Origin: Clostridium ihumii AP5
GTDB lineage: Bacteria > Bacillota > Clostridia > Clostridiales > Clostridiaceae
Assembly: GCF_000612845.1 (NCBI RefSeq)
Contig: NZ_CCAT010000084.1
Location: forward strand, 47,132-111,131
Reading direction: 5' to 3'
Length of the DNA stretch: 64,000 nt
A model generated the notes under the pieces. The model was not told where the DNA came from and searched no databases. It saw nothing but the letters and a program-made list of their open reading frames with translations. Below are positions 36,569 through 45,509 of this stretch, one piece after another. The position numbers were made by a program, and so were the translations under genes. The stretch's first letter is position 1. Every line of letters starts with the position of its first letter.

Positions 36569-37048
36569 ATGAATACAATTATGAGAAATGCAAAATTTAG
36601 TGACTTTAATGATGTAAATAATCTAATGTTGGAGCTTCATAATTTACATGTGAAAAATAGAAATGATGTATTTAAAGCTACTGATAGTCCCATGAAAGAG
36701 GAGTATTTTAAAGATTTATTAAATAATCAAGATGTAAAATTGTTTGTCATAGAAAATTTAGAGAATAGTGAAATAGTAGGATATAGCAATTTAAAACTAA
36801 TGAATACACCTAATATAGATATAGTAGTGAAAAGTAAGTATATATATATAGATGATTTTTGTATTAAGCAAGCATATAAAAGAAAAGGTATTGGGAAAAA
36901 GTTATTTAATTTTATATTAGAATATGCAAAACAACAATGTGTAGACTCAGTACAATTAAATGTATGGAGCTTTAATGAAGATGCTATTGAATTTTATAAG
37001 TTTATGGGGATGAAAGAACGAAATGTAAGGATGGAAATGAGAGTGTAA
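36569..37048 (+). CDS. GNAT acetyltransferase
   Basis: This protein of about 159 residues has the GNAT acetyl-CoA-binding region YIDDFCIKQAYKRKGIGKKL and the C-terminal VWSFNEDAIEFYKFMGMKER. ATG 36569 follows GGAG by nine bases; ATG 36554 would overlap that RBS. It lies 19 bases after the HAD gene and is probably co-transcribed with it. The substrate is unknown. Confidence 0.84.
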   Translation: MNTIMRNAKFSDFNDVNNLMLELHNLHVKNRNDVFKATDSPMKEEYFKDLLNNQDVKLFVIENLENSEIVGYSNLKLMNTPNIDIVVKSKYIYIDDFCIKQAYKRKGIGKKLFNFILEYAKQQCVDSVQLNVWSFNEDAIEFYKFMGMKERNVRMEMRV

Positions 37049-37054
37049 AATTTA

Positions 37055-37087
37055 AAAGCATATGTATATATTATATACATATGCTTT
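37055..37087. terminator. Bidirectional terminator (near-perfect palindrome)
   Basis: The 16-bp arms AAAGCATATGTATATA and TATATACATATGCTTT (37055-37070, 37072-37087) are separated by one base, between convergent genes. Confidence 0.8.
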
Positions 37088-37107
37088 AAGTTTATTAAAA
37101 AATTAAA

Positions 37108-37872
37108 TTATACATACCAAAAGTTTGTAAATAACCATTGACCATTAATAAATTCAAGGGTTTTAGTTTCTGTAACAATATCATTTGGTGAATTAGAATA
37201 ATTTGATGATAATTTTACAATTATCTTATTATTATCATAGGAGAAATTCTTAGTACAAGAATCATAATTAACTCTTAATCCAGCTTGACCTATAGTAAAG
37301 TATAGCTTACCATCTTTTTCAAGCAAGTATTTATCTAGAATACTATTTATAACATCTTCTGTAAAATATCCTCTTAATGAATCAGCCATTTCTTCTCTAG
37401 AATTAAAATTAGTAACTTCACCATAATAAACATTATTTATTATTAAAGGATTTTTAGAGTAAAGAGCTGGTCCTTTAAATATAGGTGTAAGGGCATTTTC
37501 AGCACCTTTAATAAAGTTCATAATTTCAGGTTCTGATGGATAAATACTTTTTTCTGGCTCAGGAGCAGGTGTAGTTTCATGTTCAGCTGGAACAGGTGCA
37601 ACTGGAGCAGGATTTTCATTAGTAATAACTGGCGTAGTTTTTAAAGATTCAACTTTAACTTCACTTGCTTTATCCTTAACAGGGGTTGTTTCATTTTTTT
37701 TAGGCTCACTTTTAGAAATATTTTTATTTGCAATATTTACATCTTTTTTTACTGATGAATCAGAAGCTAAAACTTTTTTTCCATTAGTAGAAGATACTTT
37801 ATTGTTATTATTGGCACAACCAACAAAAGTTAATGTACAAATTGCAGCAACAATACAAATTAATTTTTTCAA
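37108..37872 (-). CDS. Lipoprotein with Pro/Glu-rich linker and C-terminal IseA-like domain
   Basis: TTG 37872, eight bases after AGGAG, gives about 254 residues. The lipobox is TFVGC near residue 19. A charged and Pro-rich linker follows (~20-115, with APVAPVPAEHETTPAPEPEK). The C-terminal domain of about 135 residues (MNFIKGAENALTPIFKGPAL; GYFTEDVINSILDKYL) resembles the IseA/YoeB DL-endopeptidase-inhibitor fold, by pattern only. A role on the outer membrane face, perhaps modulating wall hydrolases, is a tentative inference. Confidence 0.65.
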   Translation of the reverse strand: MKKLICIVAAICTLTFVGCANNNNKVSSTNGKKVLASDSSVKKDVNIANKNISKSEPKKNETTPVKDKASEVKVESLKTTPVITNENPAPVAPVPAEHETTPAPEPEKSIYPSEPEIMNFIKGAENALTPIFKGPALYSKNPLIINNVYYGEVTNFNSREEMADSLRGYFTEDVINSILDKYLLEKDGKLYFTIGQAGLRVNYDSCTKNFSYDNNKIIVKLSSNYSNSPNDIVTETKTLEFINGQWLFTNFWYV

Positions 37873-38279
37873 GAAAATCACTCCTAACGTATACTTCACT
37901 AAGTAATATATTAATAAATAATTTTAATGTGAATAGAATCTTAAAATTGAAACCATAATGTAATATTTAACACATTACTAAGTATTGACTTAAATATAAA
38001 AGTTAAGTCAAAAAAATGATTATATGGTTTTGAGGTAAAAAAAGCAAATTAACAAGGTCTGCTAAATAAATTCTTAAAGAAACACTTATTTAAATAATTT
38101 CTTTATCCAATTTAATAAAAATAATTTAATTCTTAAGCTTTGATTCTTATATATATTTAATAATTTAGTAAAACAATATTAATGGATGAAAGCATTCTTA
38201 AATTAACATAATATCTATTAAATGTTAATATAAGTTAATGGTATGATATAGGTATATTATTTTAAAGAAGGTGATGGGT
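37873..38279. other. 407-bp divergent intergenic region
   Basis: This is the region between the lipoprotein (-) and the aspartic protease (+). It is AT-rich without a convincing ORF, hairpin or riboswitch. Promoters for both genes are presumably here, but no clear -35/-10 pair stood out. Confidence 0.4.
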
Positions 38280-39431
38280 ATGGATTTAATTGAAAAAATA
38301 AGAAGATTTAAATTTGATGATATAGATTTAAATCAACTAACAGAAGATGAATTGAACTTTTATAAGGGTATAGATTTATTTATAAAAGGGGATTTAGATA
38401 GTTCAGAAAGTATATTATTGAAGTTACATTTACAAAGCAATGAAAAAGAAATAAAAGATAATGCAACTAAAATATTATTTCAAATTTTATATTGGCAAAA
38501 TAAATGGAGTGAAATAAAAAGATTAAATCTTGATAAAAACTTATTAATAGATGAAGATTACAGAAGTATATCAATTAGATATGAAAAGTTAAATCAGAAT
38601 TATAATTTTTTAAGTGATTTTGCAAGTATTCCAATGAAATTAAGTTCATCTGGCTCTCCAACAATTGATGTTAAAATTAATGGGGTATATAAAACATTTT
38701 GGTTTGATACTGGAGCACTTATAAGTATAATATCTGAAGAAACAGCAGAATTATGTAATATAAAAATGGAAGATGATTTAACTGTTAAAGTTAAAGCTTC
38801 TACAGGTAAATGTACAGAATCTAGAATGTGTACAGTGCCAAGTTTAGAACTTGGAAACTTCAAAGTATATGATCAAATAATGATAATTATAGCTACTGAA
38901 AACTTAATATTAAAACATCCTAAAACTAATGAAATAGTTAAAATAGATGGAATTATAGGGTGGGATTTAATAAAAGATATGAATGTAATTATAGATTATA
39001 AAAATGAGAAAATAGAAATAAGAAAACCTAAAAAACTTAGTTGTGAAGATAGAAATATGTTTTGCTCTGCATATCCTATTATTAAAATTTTAAATGATGA
39101 AAATAAACCAATTTATTTTGGACTTGATACTGGAGCGAATAAATGTAGTTTAGGTGAAACCTTTAGTATAAACAAAGAAAACATTAAATTTCAAACATCA
39201 TTTATAGGAGGTGTTGGAGGATATAAAGAAAAGGAAGTTAAAACTGTAGGAAATTTAAAAATTAGAATAAAAAATGAAGAATTTGTTTTGAAAGATAGGA
39301 ATATTAGTATGGATTTAGAAACAGTTGGAGAGTTTTTTATAATGGATGGAATAATTGGAAGTGACATAATAAAAGATGGAAAAATGATTATAGATTACAC
39401 TAACAAAATGTTTTCAGTAGAAAGACAATAA
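38280..39431 (+). CDS. Aspartic protease-like protein with two DTG retropepsin domains
   Basis: This protein of about 383 residues has an N-terminal helical segment (~1-110, TPR-like in character) and two retropepsin-type halves in one chain. The first is FWFDTGALISIISEE with Asp143, and the second is FGLDTGANKCSLGET with Asp283. Each is followed by a hydrophobic-Gly strand (IDGIIGWDLIKDM; MDGIIGSDIIKDG). In retropepsin folds, two DTG halves pair to form one active site, here presumably intramolecularly as in pepsin. There is no signal peptide, so it acts in the cytoplasm. ATG 38280 follows AAGGTG; GTG 38271 is too close to it. The substrate is unknown. Confidence 0.8.
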   Translation: MDLIEKIRRFKFDDIDLNQLTEDELNFYKGIDLFIKGDLDSSESILLKLHLQSNEKEIKDNATKILFQILYWQNKWSEIKRLNLDKNLLIDEDYRSISIRYEKLNQNYNFLSDFASIPMKLSSSGSPTIDVKINGVYKTFWFDTGALISIISEETAELCNIKMEDDLTVKVKASTGKCTESRMCTVPSLELGNFKVYDQIMIIIATENLILKHPKTNEIVKIDGIIGWDLIKDMNVIIDYKNEKIEIRKPKKLSCEDRNMFCSAYPIIKILNDENKPIYFGLDTGANKCSLGETFSINKENIKFQTSFIGGVGGYKEKEVKTVGNLKIRIKNEEFVLKDRNISMDLETVGEFFIMDGIIGSDIIKDGKMIIDYTNKMFSVERQ

Positions 39432-39550
39432 AAAATAAATTTTAAATATATACTTTATTTTTCATAGAGAATGAAGTAAAATTATATAAAGACAATATTT
39501 AGAAAATTAAATATATTTCTTGATTAAATATTAGAAAGGGGAATGTCTTT

Positions 39551-39571
39551 ATGACCGCATCTAAACATTGA
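39551..39571 (+). CDS. Possible six-codon leader peptide upstream of the MFS gene
   Basis: AAAGGGG precedes an ATG at 39551 that opens M-T-A-S-K-H-stop. A hairpin (39599-39618) follows before the MFS gene. Short leader plus hairpin is a common arrangement for antibiotic-inducible attenuation of resistance genes. It is too short to prove coding. Confidence 0.3.
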   Translation: MTASKH

Positions 39572-39598
39572 TTAAATTGTATTAATAAAATAAATTTT

Positions 39599-39618
39599 TA
39601 AACCTACAGATTTAGGTT
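39599..39618 (+). terminator. Small hairpin between the possible leader peptide and MFS gene
   Basis: An AAACCTA/TAGGTTT stem with a 6-base loop is followed by ATTTGTT. It is a possible attenuator or terminator. Confidence 0.5.
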
Positions 39619-39727
39619 TATTTGTTATGCAATAAAATGTTTAGAAATAAATAAGACGATTTAAATGAATATGAAGAATTAAAAATTTATATTCATAATT
39701 AAGTTGAGCTTTATATGGAGGACGGTT

Positions 39728-40894
39728 ATGAAGAATTTAAAAAATAAATATATATTATATTTAATCTCTTTCTTTGAGGGATTAGTTTTTTATGGTGCAT
39801 TTGCAACTATTTACAGACTAAATAGAGGAATTCAATTAAGTGATATATTTTTATTAGAAAGTATATTTGTTATTCTTATGATGGTATTTGAATTACCATG
39901 GGGAATTATTGGAGATAAAATAGGATATAGAAAAACACTTATATTATCTTTTGGATTATTTTTATTATCTAAGATAGCATTTTATTATGCTCATTCATTT
40001 TCTATATTTTTATTAGAAGCAGTTTTAGGAGCTTTAGCTATATCTGGAATATCTGGATGTGACAGTGCTATTTTATATTTGTCAGTAGAAAATGAAGAAA
40101 GTGATAAAGTTTTTGGACGGTATAATGCTTTTGCAACAGCTGGTTTTTTAATTTCATCATTATTAAGTGGATTTATGGTGAAAATATCCTTAGATTTATT
40201 AGCGTTTGCAACAATAATTGCTTATGTTGTTGTTTTTATATTAAGTTTTTTCTTAAAAGAAGTTAAAGATACTAAACATGAAAAAAGAGAAAGTGTATAT
40301 TGTAGTTTTAAAACTGCTATATCAAATAAGAAAATATTAGTTTTTGTTATTTTGTTAGCAATAATTGGTGAAACTACCCATAGTGTTTGTGTGTTTTTAA
40401 ATCAGCCATTGTATATAAAAAGTGGTATAGATATGAAATGGTTTGGTGTTTTAACAGCTTTTATGCAAATATCAACATTTATAGCAGTTAGAGCTCATAA
40501 TATAAAGAATAAGATAGGAACTAAAAAGATATATATAATTAGCATAGGAGTAATTTTAATTACAAATATAGGATTAATATTTAGTCATGTATCATATATA
40601 ACAATACTTTTAATATTTTTGATGGAAGGTGCATTTGCAGTTACTCAGCCAATAACAGAAACTATTAAGAATGAAAGTATAAAATCTCAAAATAGGGCAA
40701 CTATATTATCTTCTTATGCCATGGTAGCAAATGTAATATCAGCATTATGCAATGGAATAATAAGCATAGCAGCAAAACAATCTATGACATCAGCTTTAAT
40801 AATTATGGTAATTTTAAATTTTATAGTATTTATGCTTTTGTTAATATGGAATATTTATAAAAAAAGAATAAAACATGAAATATTAAAAAATTAA
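39728..40894 (+). CDS. Major facilitator superfamily transporter (drug-efflux-like)
   Basis: A protein of about 388 residues has 12 predicted membrane spans. The MFS motif A region between spans 2 and 3 is GIIGDKIGYRKTLILSFGLF. A central cytoplasmic loop (FFLKEVKDTKHEKRES) separates the two six-helix halves. ATG 39728 follows GGAGG by six bases; the longer ORF from 39704 lacks an RBS. It is monocistronic with a strong terminator. Substrate is unknown; many close relatives are annotated as multidrug exporters. Confidence 0.83.
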   Translation: MKNLKNKYILYLISFFEGLVFYGAFATIYRLNRGIQLSDIFLLESIFVILMMVFELPWGIIGDKIGYRKTLILSFGLFLLSKIAFYYAHSFSIFLLEAVLGALAISGISGCDSAILYLSVENEESDKVFGRYNAFATAGFLISSLLSGFMVKISLDLLAFATIIAYVVVFILSFFLKEVKDTKHEKRESVYCSFKTAISNKKILVFVILLAIIGETTHSVCVFLNQPLYIKSGIDMKWFGVLTAFMQISTFIAVRAHNIKNKIGTKKIYIISIGVILITNIGLIFSHVSYITILLIFLMEGAFAVTQPITETIKNESIKSQNRATILSSYAMVANVISALCNGIISIAAKQSMTSALIIMVILNFIVFMLLLIWNIYKKRIKHEILKN

Positions 40895-40905
40895 TATAAA
40901 TAAAA

Positions 40906-40947
40906 GTTAAAAATAGATAATGAAAAAGTTCATTATCTATTTTTAAC
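40906..40947 (+). terminator. Terminator after the MFS gene
   Basis: A 19-bp perfect stem (40906-40924 with 40929-40947) and 4-base loop contain ATCTATTTTTAAC on the right arm. Confidence 0.82.
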
Positions 40948-40974
40948 TATGGATTTTTAAGGTAGGTGATATTT

Positions 40975-41934
40975 TTGAAAATTATTGTTTTAGATGGATA
41001 TACTTTAAATCCTGGAGATTTGAGTTGGAGTGGGTTTGAAGAGTTAGGGGAATTTATTTGTTATGATAGAACATTGGAAGATGAGGTTTTTGAAAGAATT
41101 AAGGATGCAGATATAATTATTACAAATAAAACGCCAATTAGAAAAGAAATCTTAAAAAAATTAACTAAATGCAAGTACATAGGAGTTTTGGCCACAGGGT
41201 ATGATGTTATCGACTATGATTATGCAAAAGATTTAAATATCATTGTAACTAATGTACCAACTTATGGTACAACATCTGTAGCACAACATGTTTTTGCACT
41301 TGTTTTAGAACTTTGTAATAATGTAAAAAGTCATAGTGATAGTGTAAAAAATTTAAAATGGGCAAATCAAAGTGACTTTTGTTTTACTAATTCACAACTT
41401 ATAGAATTAAGTGGTAAAACTATTGGAATTATAGGATTTGGAAGAATAGGATATGAAGTTTCTAAAATAGCTATGGCATTTAATATGAAAGTTATTGCTT
41501 ACAATAGAGGAAAGAAAAAAGAATGTGATATAAAAAATTTAAAGTGGGTAGAACTCGAGGAATTGTTTAAAAATTCTGATATAATATCTTTACATTGTCC
41601 ATTAACTAAAGAAACGGAAGAAATAATAAATATAGGTAATTTAAGAAAAATGAAAAAAAGTGCTTTTTTAATAAATACATCTAGAGGAAAATTAATAAAT
41701 GAAGAAGATTTAAAATTAGCATTAGAAGAAAAGATTATAAGCGGGGCTGCATTAGATGTTTTAAGAGTGGAACCACCTAAAGAATATAATCCACTATATA
41801 GTTTAGAAAATTGCATAATCACACCACATATAGCATGGGCAACTAAAGAAGCTAGAATAAGACTTATGCAAATAGCAGTAGAAAATTTAAAATCATTTAT
41901 AGATGGAAAACCTATAAATGTAGTAAATAGTTAA
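40975..41934 (+). CDS. D-2-hydroxyacid dehydrogenase, probable hydroxypyruvate (glycerate) reductase
   Basis: A protein of about 319 residues has the split catalytic/NAD-binding layout. The Rossmann motif is GKTIGIIGFGRIGYEV. The catalytic triad is Arg in TSRGKLINEEDL, Glu in DVLRVEPP and His in ITPHIAWAT. TTG 40975 is chosen (GTG 40966 falls in the RBS region). It heads an operon with glycerate kinase ten bases after it. This supports conversion between hydroxypyruvate and D-glycerate with NAD(P)H. Confidence 0.84.
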   Translation: MKIIVLDGYTLNPGDLSWSGFEELGEFICYDRTLEDEVFERIKDADIIITNKTPIRKEILKKLTKCKYIGVLATGYDVIDYDYAKDLNIIVTNVPTYGTTSVAQHVFALVLELCNNVKSHSDSVKNLKWANQSDFCFTNSQLIELSGKTIGIIGFGRIGYEVSKIAMAFNMKVIAYNRGKKKECDIKNLKWVELEELFKNSDIISLHCPLTKETEEIINIGNLRKMKKSAFLINTSRGKLINEEDLKLALEEKIISGAALDVLRVEPPKEYNPLYSLENCIITPHIAWATKEARIRLMQIAVENLKSFIDGKPINVVNS

Positions 41935-41944
41935 GGTTAATAAT

Positions 41945-43075
41945 ATGAAAGTTATAGTTGCACTAGATTCATTTAAAGGGTCCCTTACTTCAATGGAGGC
42001 TTGTAAATTAGTGGAGAAGGGCATAAAAAGTAAATTTAAAGACATAGACGTTGTAAAAGTTCCCATATCAGATGGTGGTGAAGGATTTATTGAAACTATA
42101 GGTGGGAAAAAAGTATATGTAACTATAAAAGATCCTCTTTACAGAGATATTATAAGTTACTATGGAATAGTTAATGAAAAAACAGCATTAATAGAAATGT
42201 CATTAGCATCTGGACTTACTTTATTAGATATAAATGAGCGTAATCCATTAATAACGAGCACTTATGGCACTGGACAATTGATTTTAGATGCATTAGATAA
42301 AGGAATTAGAGATTTTATAATAGGAATTGGTGGAAGTGCCACTAATGATGCTGGAGTAGGAATGTTAATGGCATTAGGAGCTAGATTTTTAGATAAAGAT
42401 AGTAAAAGTATAGACTTAGGAGGAAAGGCACTTAACAATCTAGCAAAAATAGATTTAGATTCTTTGGATGAAAGACTTCATTCTTCAAGAGTAATTGTAG
42501 CTTGTGATGTGGAAAATACTTTATATGGTAAAAATGGAGCATCAAAGGTTTTTGCAGCTCAAAAAGGTGCCACAAATAAAGACATTGATATTTTAGAAAG
42601 TGCTATTATAAATTATGCTAATATTTTAGATGAAAAGCTTAATATTAAAACTAATGAAATAAAGGGTTCAGGAGCGGCAGGAGGTTTAGGTTCAGCATTA
42701 ATTGCTGTTTTAAATGGTTGTTTTAAAAGAGGCATAGATATAGTTATAGAAAAAAATAATCTTGAAGAAAAAATAAGAAGTAGTGATTTGGTTATTACTG
42801 GTGAAGGAAAAATAGATTATCAAACACAGTTTGGAAAAGCTCCGTTAGGAATAGCAAGAATGGCAAAAAAATATGGAGTGCCAGCCATAGGGATTTGTGG
42901 AACAATTGGAGAAAATATAGAAAAACTTTATGAGGAAGGATTTACATCTATATTTTCTATAATAAATAAACCAATGTCTCTAGAGAATGCCATGAAAGAG
43001 AGTGAAATCTTATTACAAAATGTATCAGAAAGAATTATAAGAATATACAAAGATTTATATAATAAAAAAGCATAA
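41945..43075 (+). CDS. Glycerate kinase (GlxK/GarK family)
   Basis: This 376-residue protein has the family signatures VIVALDSFKGSLTSMEA (start), PISDGGEGFIETIGGK, FIIGIGGSATNDAGVGMLMA and GSGAAGGLGSAL. The enzyme phosphorylates D-glycerate; this family generally gives 2-phosphoglycerate. Length is normal for the family. It is coupled to the upstream reductase, so carbon from hydroxypyruvate/glycerate can enter lower glycolysis. Confidence 0.9.
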   Translation: MKVIVALDSFKGSLTSMEACKLVEKGIKSKFKDIDVVKVPISDGGEGFIETIGGKKVYVTIKDPLYRDIISYYGIVNEKTALIEMSLASGLTLLDINERNPLITSTYGTGQLILDALDKGIRDFIIGIGGSATNDAGVGMLMALGARFLDKDSKSIDLGGKALNNLAKIDLDSLDERLHSSRVIVACDVENTLYGKNGASKVFAAQKGATNKDIDILESAIINYANILDEKLNIKTNEIKGSGAAGGLGSALIAVLNGCFKRGIDIVIEKNNLEEKIRSSDLVITGEGKIDYQTQFGKAPLGIARMAKKYGVPAIGICGTIGENIEKLYEEGFTSIFSIINKPMSLENAMKESEILLQNVSERIIRIYKDLYNKKA

Positions 43076-43093
43076 GAAAGGATTTTAAAAGAT

Positions 43094-43984
43094 ATGTATT
43101 TCTTAAATTGTATATATAAAAATAGTGAAAATTTAGCGGTTTTAAGCAAAGATAAAGATAAAGTAGTTTTTATTAAAGACATTTTAAATAAAGATTTTAA
43201 AGATATGAATGATTTTATAGAAAATTTTACTGAAGATATAAAAAACAAAATATATATATCATTAAAAAATGAAAATGAAAAGTTTGTAGATATTAGAGAA
43301 ATTACAGTTTTGTCTCCAATACCCAAGCCAAGAAGAAGTTTATTTTGCTTAGGTAAAAATTATTTTGAGCATATGAAAGAGTTAAGTAAAGAAGAAATTA
43401 AAAGAGAAAGTATTGAAAATCCAATATATTTTTTAAAAATGGCAAGTGAAACAATTGGTACAAATGAAAATATAATTTACAATAAAAGTGTTACAAATGA
43501 ATTAGATTATGAAGTTGAGCTTGCTGTAATTATAGGTAAAACAGGTAAAAATATAAAAAAGGAAGATGTGAAAAATTATATATTTGGCTATACTGTAGCT
43601 AATGATGTGACTGCACGAGATCTTCAAAGTAAGCATAAACAATGGGCTGTTGGAAAATCATTAGATACATTTTGTCCCATAGGACCTTATATAGTGTATA
43701 AAGATGAAATTTCATATCCACCAAAGCTTAATATATGTTCTAAAGTTAATGATGAAATTAGACAAGAGTCAAACACTAGTGAAATGATGTTTGATATAGA
43801 TTATATTATAAGTGATTTATCTAAAGGCATTACTTTAAGGCCAGGAGATATAATTTTAACAGGAACTCCAAAAGGTGTTGGAAAAGGGTTTAATCCGCCA
43901 AGATATCTTAAGGATAGTGATGTGGTTGAGTGTTATGTAGAAAATATAGGGACAATTATAAATAAAATTCATGAAGAAAATTAA
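43094..43984 (+). CDS. Fumarylacetoacetate hydrolase (FAH)-family protein
   Basis: The 296-residue protein has an N-terminal domain (~1-75) and a FAH catalytic domain. The latter has LFCLGKNYFEHMKEL, then IYFLKMASETIGTNENI. The metal site is DYEVELAVIIGKTGKNI, and VANDVTARDLQSKHKQW follows. It ends in LRPGDIILTGTPKGVGKGF. Members hydrolyse or decarboxylate 2-oxo/2-hydroxy acids such as acylpyruvates and oxaloacetate. It is third in the operon with glycerate genes, 18 bases after the kinase. The exact substrate is not known. Confidence 0.86.
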   Translation: MYFLNCIYKNSENLAVLSKDKDKVVFIKDILNKDFKDMNDFIENFTEDIKNKIYISLKNENEKFVDIREITVLSPIPKPRRSLFCLGKNYFEHMKELSKEEIKRESIENPIYFLKMASETIGTNENIIYNKSVTNELDYEVELAVIIGKTGKNIKKEDVKNYIFGYTVANDVTARDLQSKHKQWAVGKSLDTFCPIGPYIVYKDEISYPPKLNICSKVNDEIRQESNTSEMMFDIDYIISDLSKGITLRPGDIILTGTPKGVGKGFNPPRYLKDSDVVECYVENIGTIINKIHEEN

Positions 43985-44023
43985 GAAAATATCATAAATT
44001 ATTAAGAAAATGTAAAAAAGTTA

Positions 44024-44052
44024 TTGACAAAAAATTTCTTTTGAACTAGAAT
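44024..44052 (+). promoter_or_regulatory. Sigma-A promoter of carAB
   Basis: TTGACA (44024-44029), a 17-base spacer and TAGAAT (44047-44052) form a near-consensus promoter. Transcription would start near 44059, about 50 bases before the PyrR site. Confidence 0.8.
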
Positions 44053-44110
44053 TTATTTAAAGAAAAAATTAAATTATAAAAATAAATAAAGTTTAGAAAT
44101 ACACTTTAAA

Positions 44111-44135
44111 TTGGTCCTGTGAGGCCAGTAAGGAG
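44111..44135 (+). promoter_or_regulatory. PyrR-binding RNA element in the carAB leader
   Basis: GGTCCTGTGAGGCCAGTAAGG matches the Firmicutes PyrR anti-antiterminator loop (a stem closed by TGG...CCA, with the conserved CCnGnGAGG core). With the promoter upstream and the terminator at 44223-44260, it forms a pyrimidine-responsive attenuator. Confidence 0.82.
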
Positions 44136-44222
44136 TATGTTAGTGCACTATAATTATATAGTTTTATATCTATATTATTTATTGCATAGTTTGAAGCTAG
44201 ATTAATATACTTTGGAATTACA

Positions 44223-44260
44223 GGATTAATGAAAGATAATATCTTTTATTAATCCTTTTT
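44223..44260 (+). terminator. Attenuator terminator in the carAB leader
   Basis: A 16-bp stem with one wobble (44223-44238 and ~44240-44255) is followed by TTTTTTATTT. Termination would be favoured when UMP-bound PyrR binds the upstream element. About 170 further leader bases lie between it and the carA start. Confidence 0.8.
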
Positions 44261-44427
44261 TATTTGTAATTTTAAAGAATATTTGCGATGTGATTTATAA
44301 TTTATAAATCAAAACAGATAATGATTAATCCTAACTTTAAGTGTATTTCACAAAGGTATGTAAAGAAATATATTAACTTTTAAGCATGCCGTAGACGACA
44401 AAATAAGAAATACTTAGGAGGGTTAGT

Positions 44428-45474
44428 ATGAAGGCTAAATTAATACTTGAAAATGGAATGACATTTGAAGGAAAGGCTTTTGGAAATTTAGAAGATACAG
44501 TAGGAGAAGTGGTTTTTAATACTGGAATGACAGGATATCAAGAGGTTTTAACAGATCCATCCTATTATGGACAAATAGTAACTATGACTTATCCACTTAT
44601 AGGAAACTATGGTATAAACTTAGAGGATATAGAGTCTAAAAATCCAAAAGTAAAGGGCTTCATAGTTAGAGAGCTTTGCAATGACCCAAGCAATTTTAGA
44701 TGTGAAATGAATTTAGAGGATTATTTAAAGCAAAACAATATAATTGGAATTCAAGGAATTGATACAAGGGCATTAACAAAAATATTAAGAAATAGTGGAA
44801 CAATGAAAGGCATAATAGCAACTGAAAATATACATGAAGATGAAATAAACGAAAGATTAAGAAACTTCTGCAATAAAAAAGCAGTTCAAAGTGTGACAGT
44901 AAAAGAAAGTTATACTTTGGAGGGAAATGGAAAACATATAGCAGTATTAGATTTTGGAATAAAGCAAAATATTCTAAGAAGTTTTCAAAAAAGAGGATGT
45001 AAGCTTACAATATTTCCTGCAAATACATGTTATGAAGAAATCTTAAAAGTAAATCCAGATGGAATATTCTTATCAAATGGTCCTGGAGATCCAGAGGATT
45101 TAGAAGAAGTTATAGAAAACTTAAAAATGCTTATTGGTAAAAAGCCAATAGTAGGTATATGTTTAGGACATCAACTTTTAGCATTAACATTAGGTGGAGA
45201 AACAGGAAAATTAAAGTTTGGGCACAGAGGTTGTAATCATCCAGTTAAAGATTTAGAAGAAAATAAAATTCATATAACTTCTCAAAATCATGGATATGTA
45301 GTAACTAAATTGCCAGATAATATGATTATGACTCATGTTAGTGTAAATGATGGAACTTGTGAAGGAATGAGACATAAAAATCTTCCAATATTCAGTGTTC
45401 AATATCATCCAGAAGCATGTCCAGGCCCTTTTGATGCAAATTATATATTTGATAAATTCTTAGAAATGCTATAA
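44428..45474 (+). CDS. carA: Carbamoyl-phosphate synthase small (glutaminase) subunit
   Basis: This 348-residue subunit has normal length. The N-terminal domain ([39 protein letters not shown]) is followed by a class I glutamine amidotransferase. The nucleophile Cys245 is in [11 protein letters not shown], with His327 and Glu329 in QYHPEA. It releases ammonia from glutamine and channels it to CarB. It starts at ATG 44428 after AGGAGGG. carB follows 35 bases later. It is controlled by the PyrR-type attenuator, so it serves pyrimidine rather than only arginine synthesis. Confidence 0.97.
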   Translation: MKAKLILENGMTFEGKAFGNLEDTVGEVVFNTGMTGYQEVLTDPSYYGQIVTMTYPLIGNYGINLEDIESKNPKVKGFIVRELCNDPSNFRCEMNLEDYLKQNNIIGIQGIDTRALTKILRNSGTMKGIIATENIHEDEINERLRNFCNKKAVQSVTVKESYTLEGNGKHIAVLDFGIKQNILRSFQKRGCKLTIFPANTCYEEILKVNPDGIFLSNGPGDPEDLEEVIENLKMLIGKKPIVGICLGHQLLALTLGGETGKLKFGHRGCNHPVKDLEENKIHITSQNHGYVVTKLPDNMIMTHVSVNDGTCEGMRHKNLPIFSVQYHPEACPGPFDANYIFDKFLEML

Positions 45475-45509
45475 AAATATTTAAAATTCAAAATTCGGAG
45501 GTTGTTATT

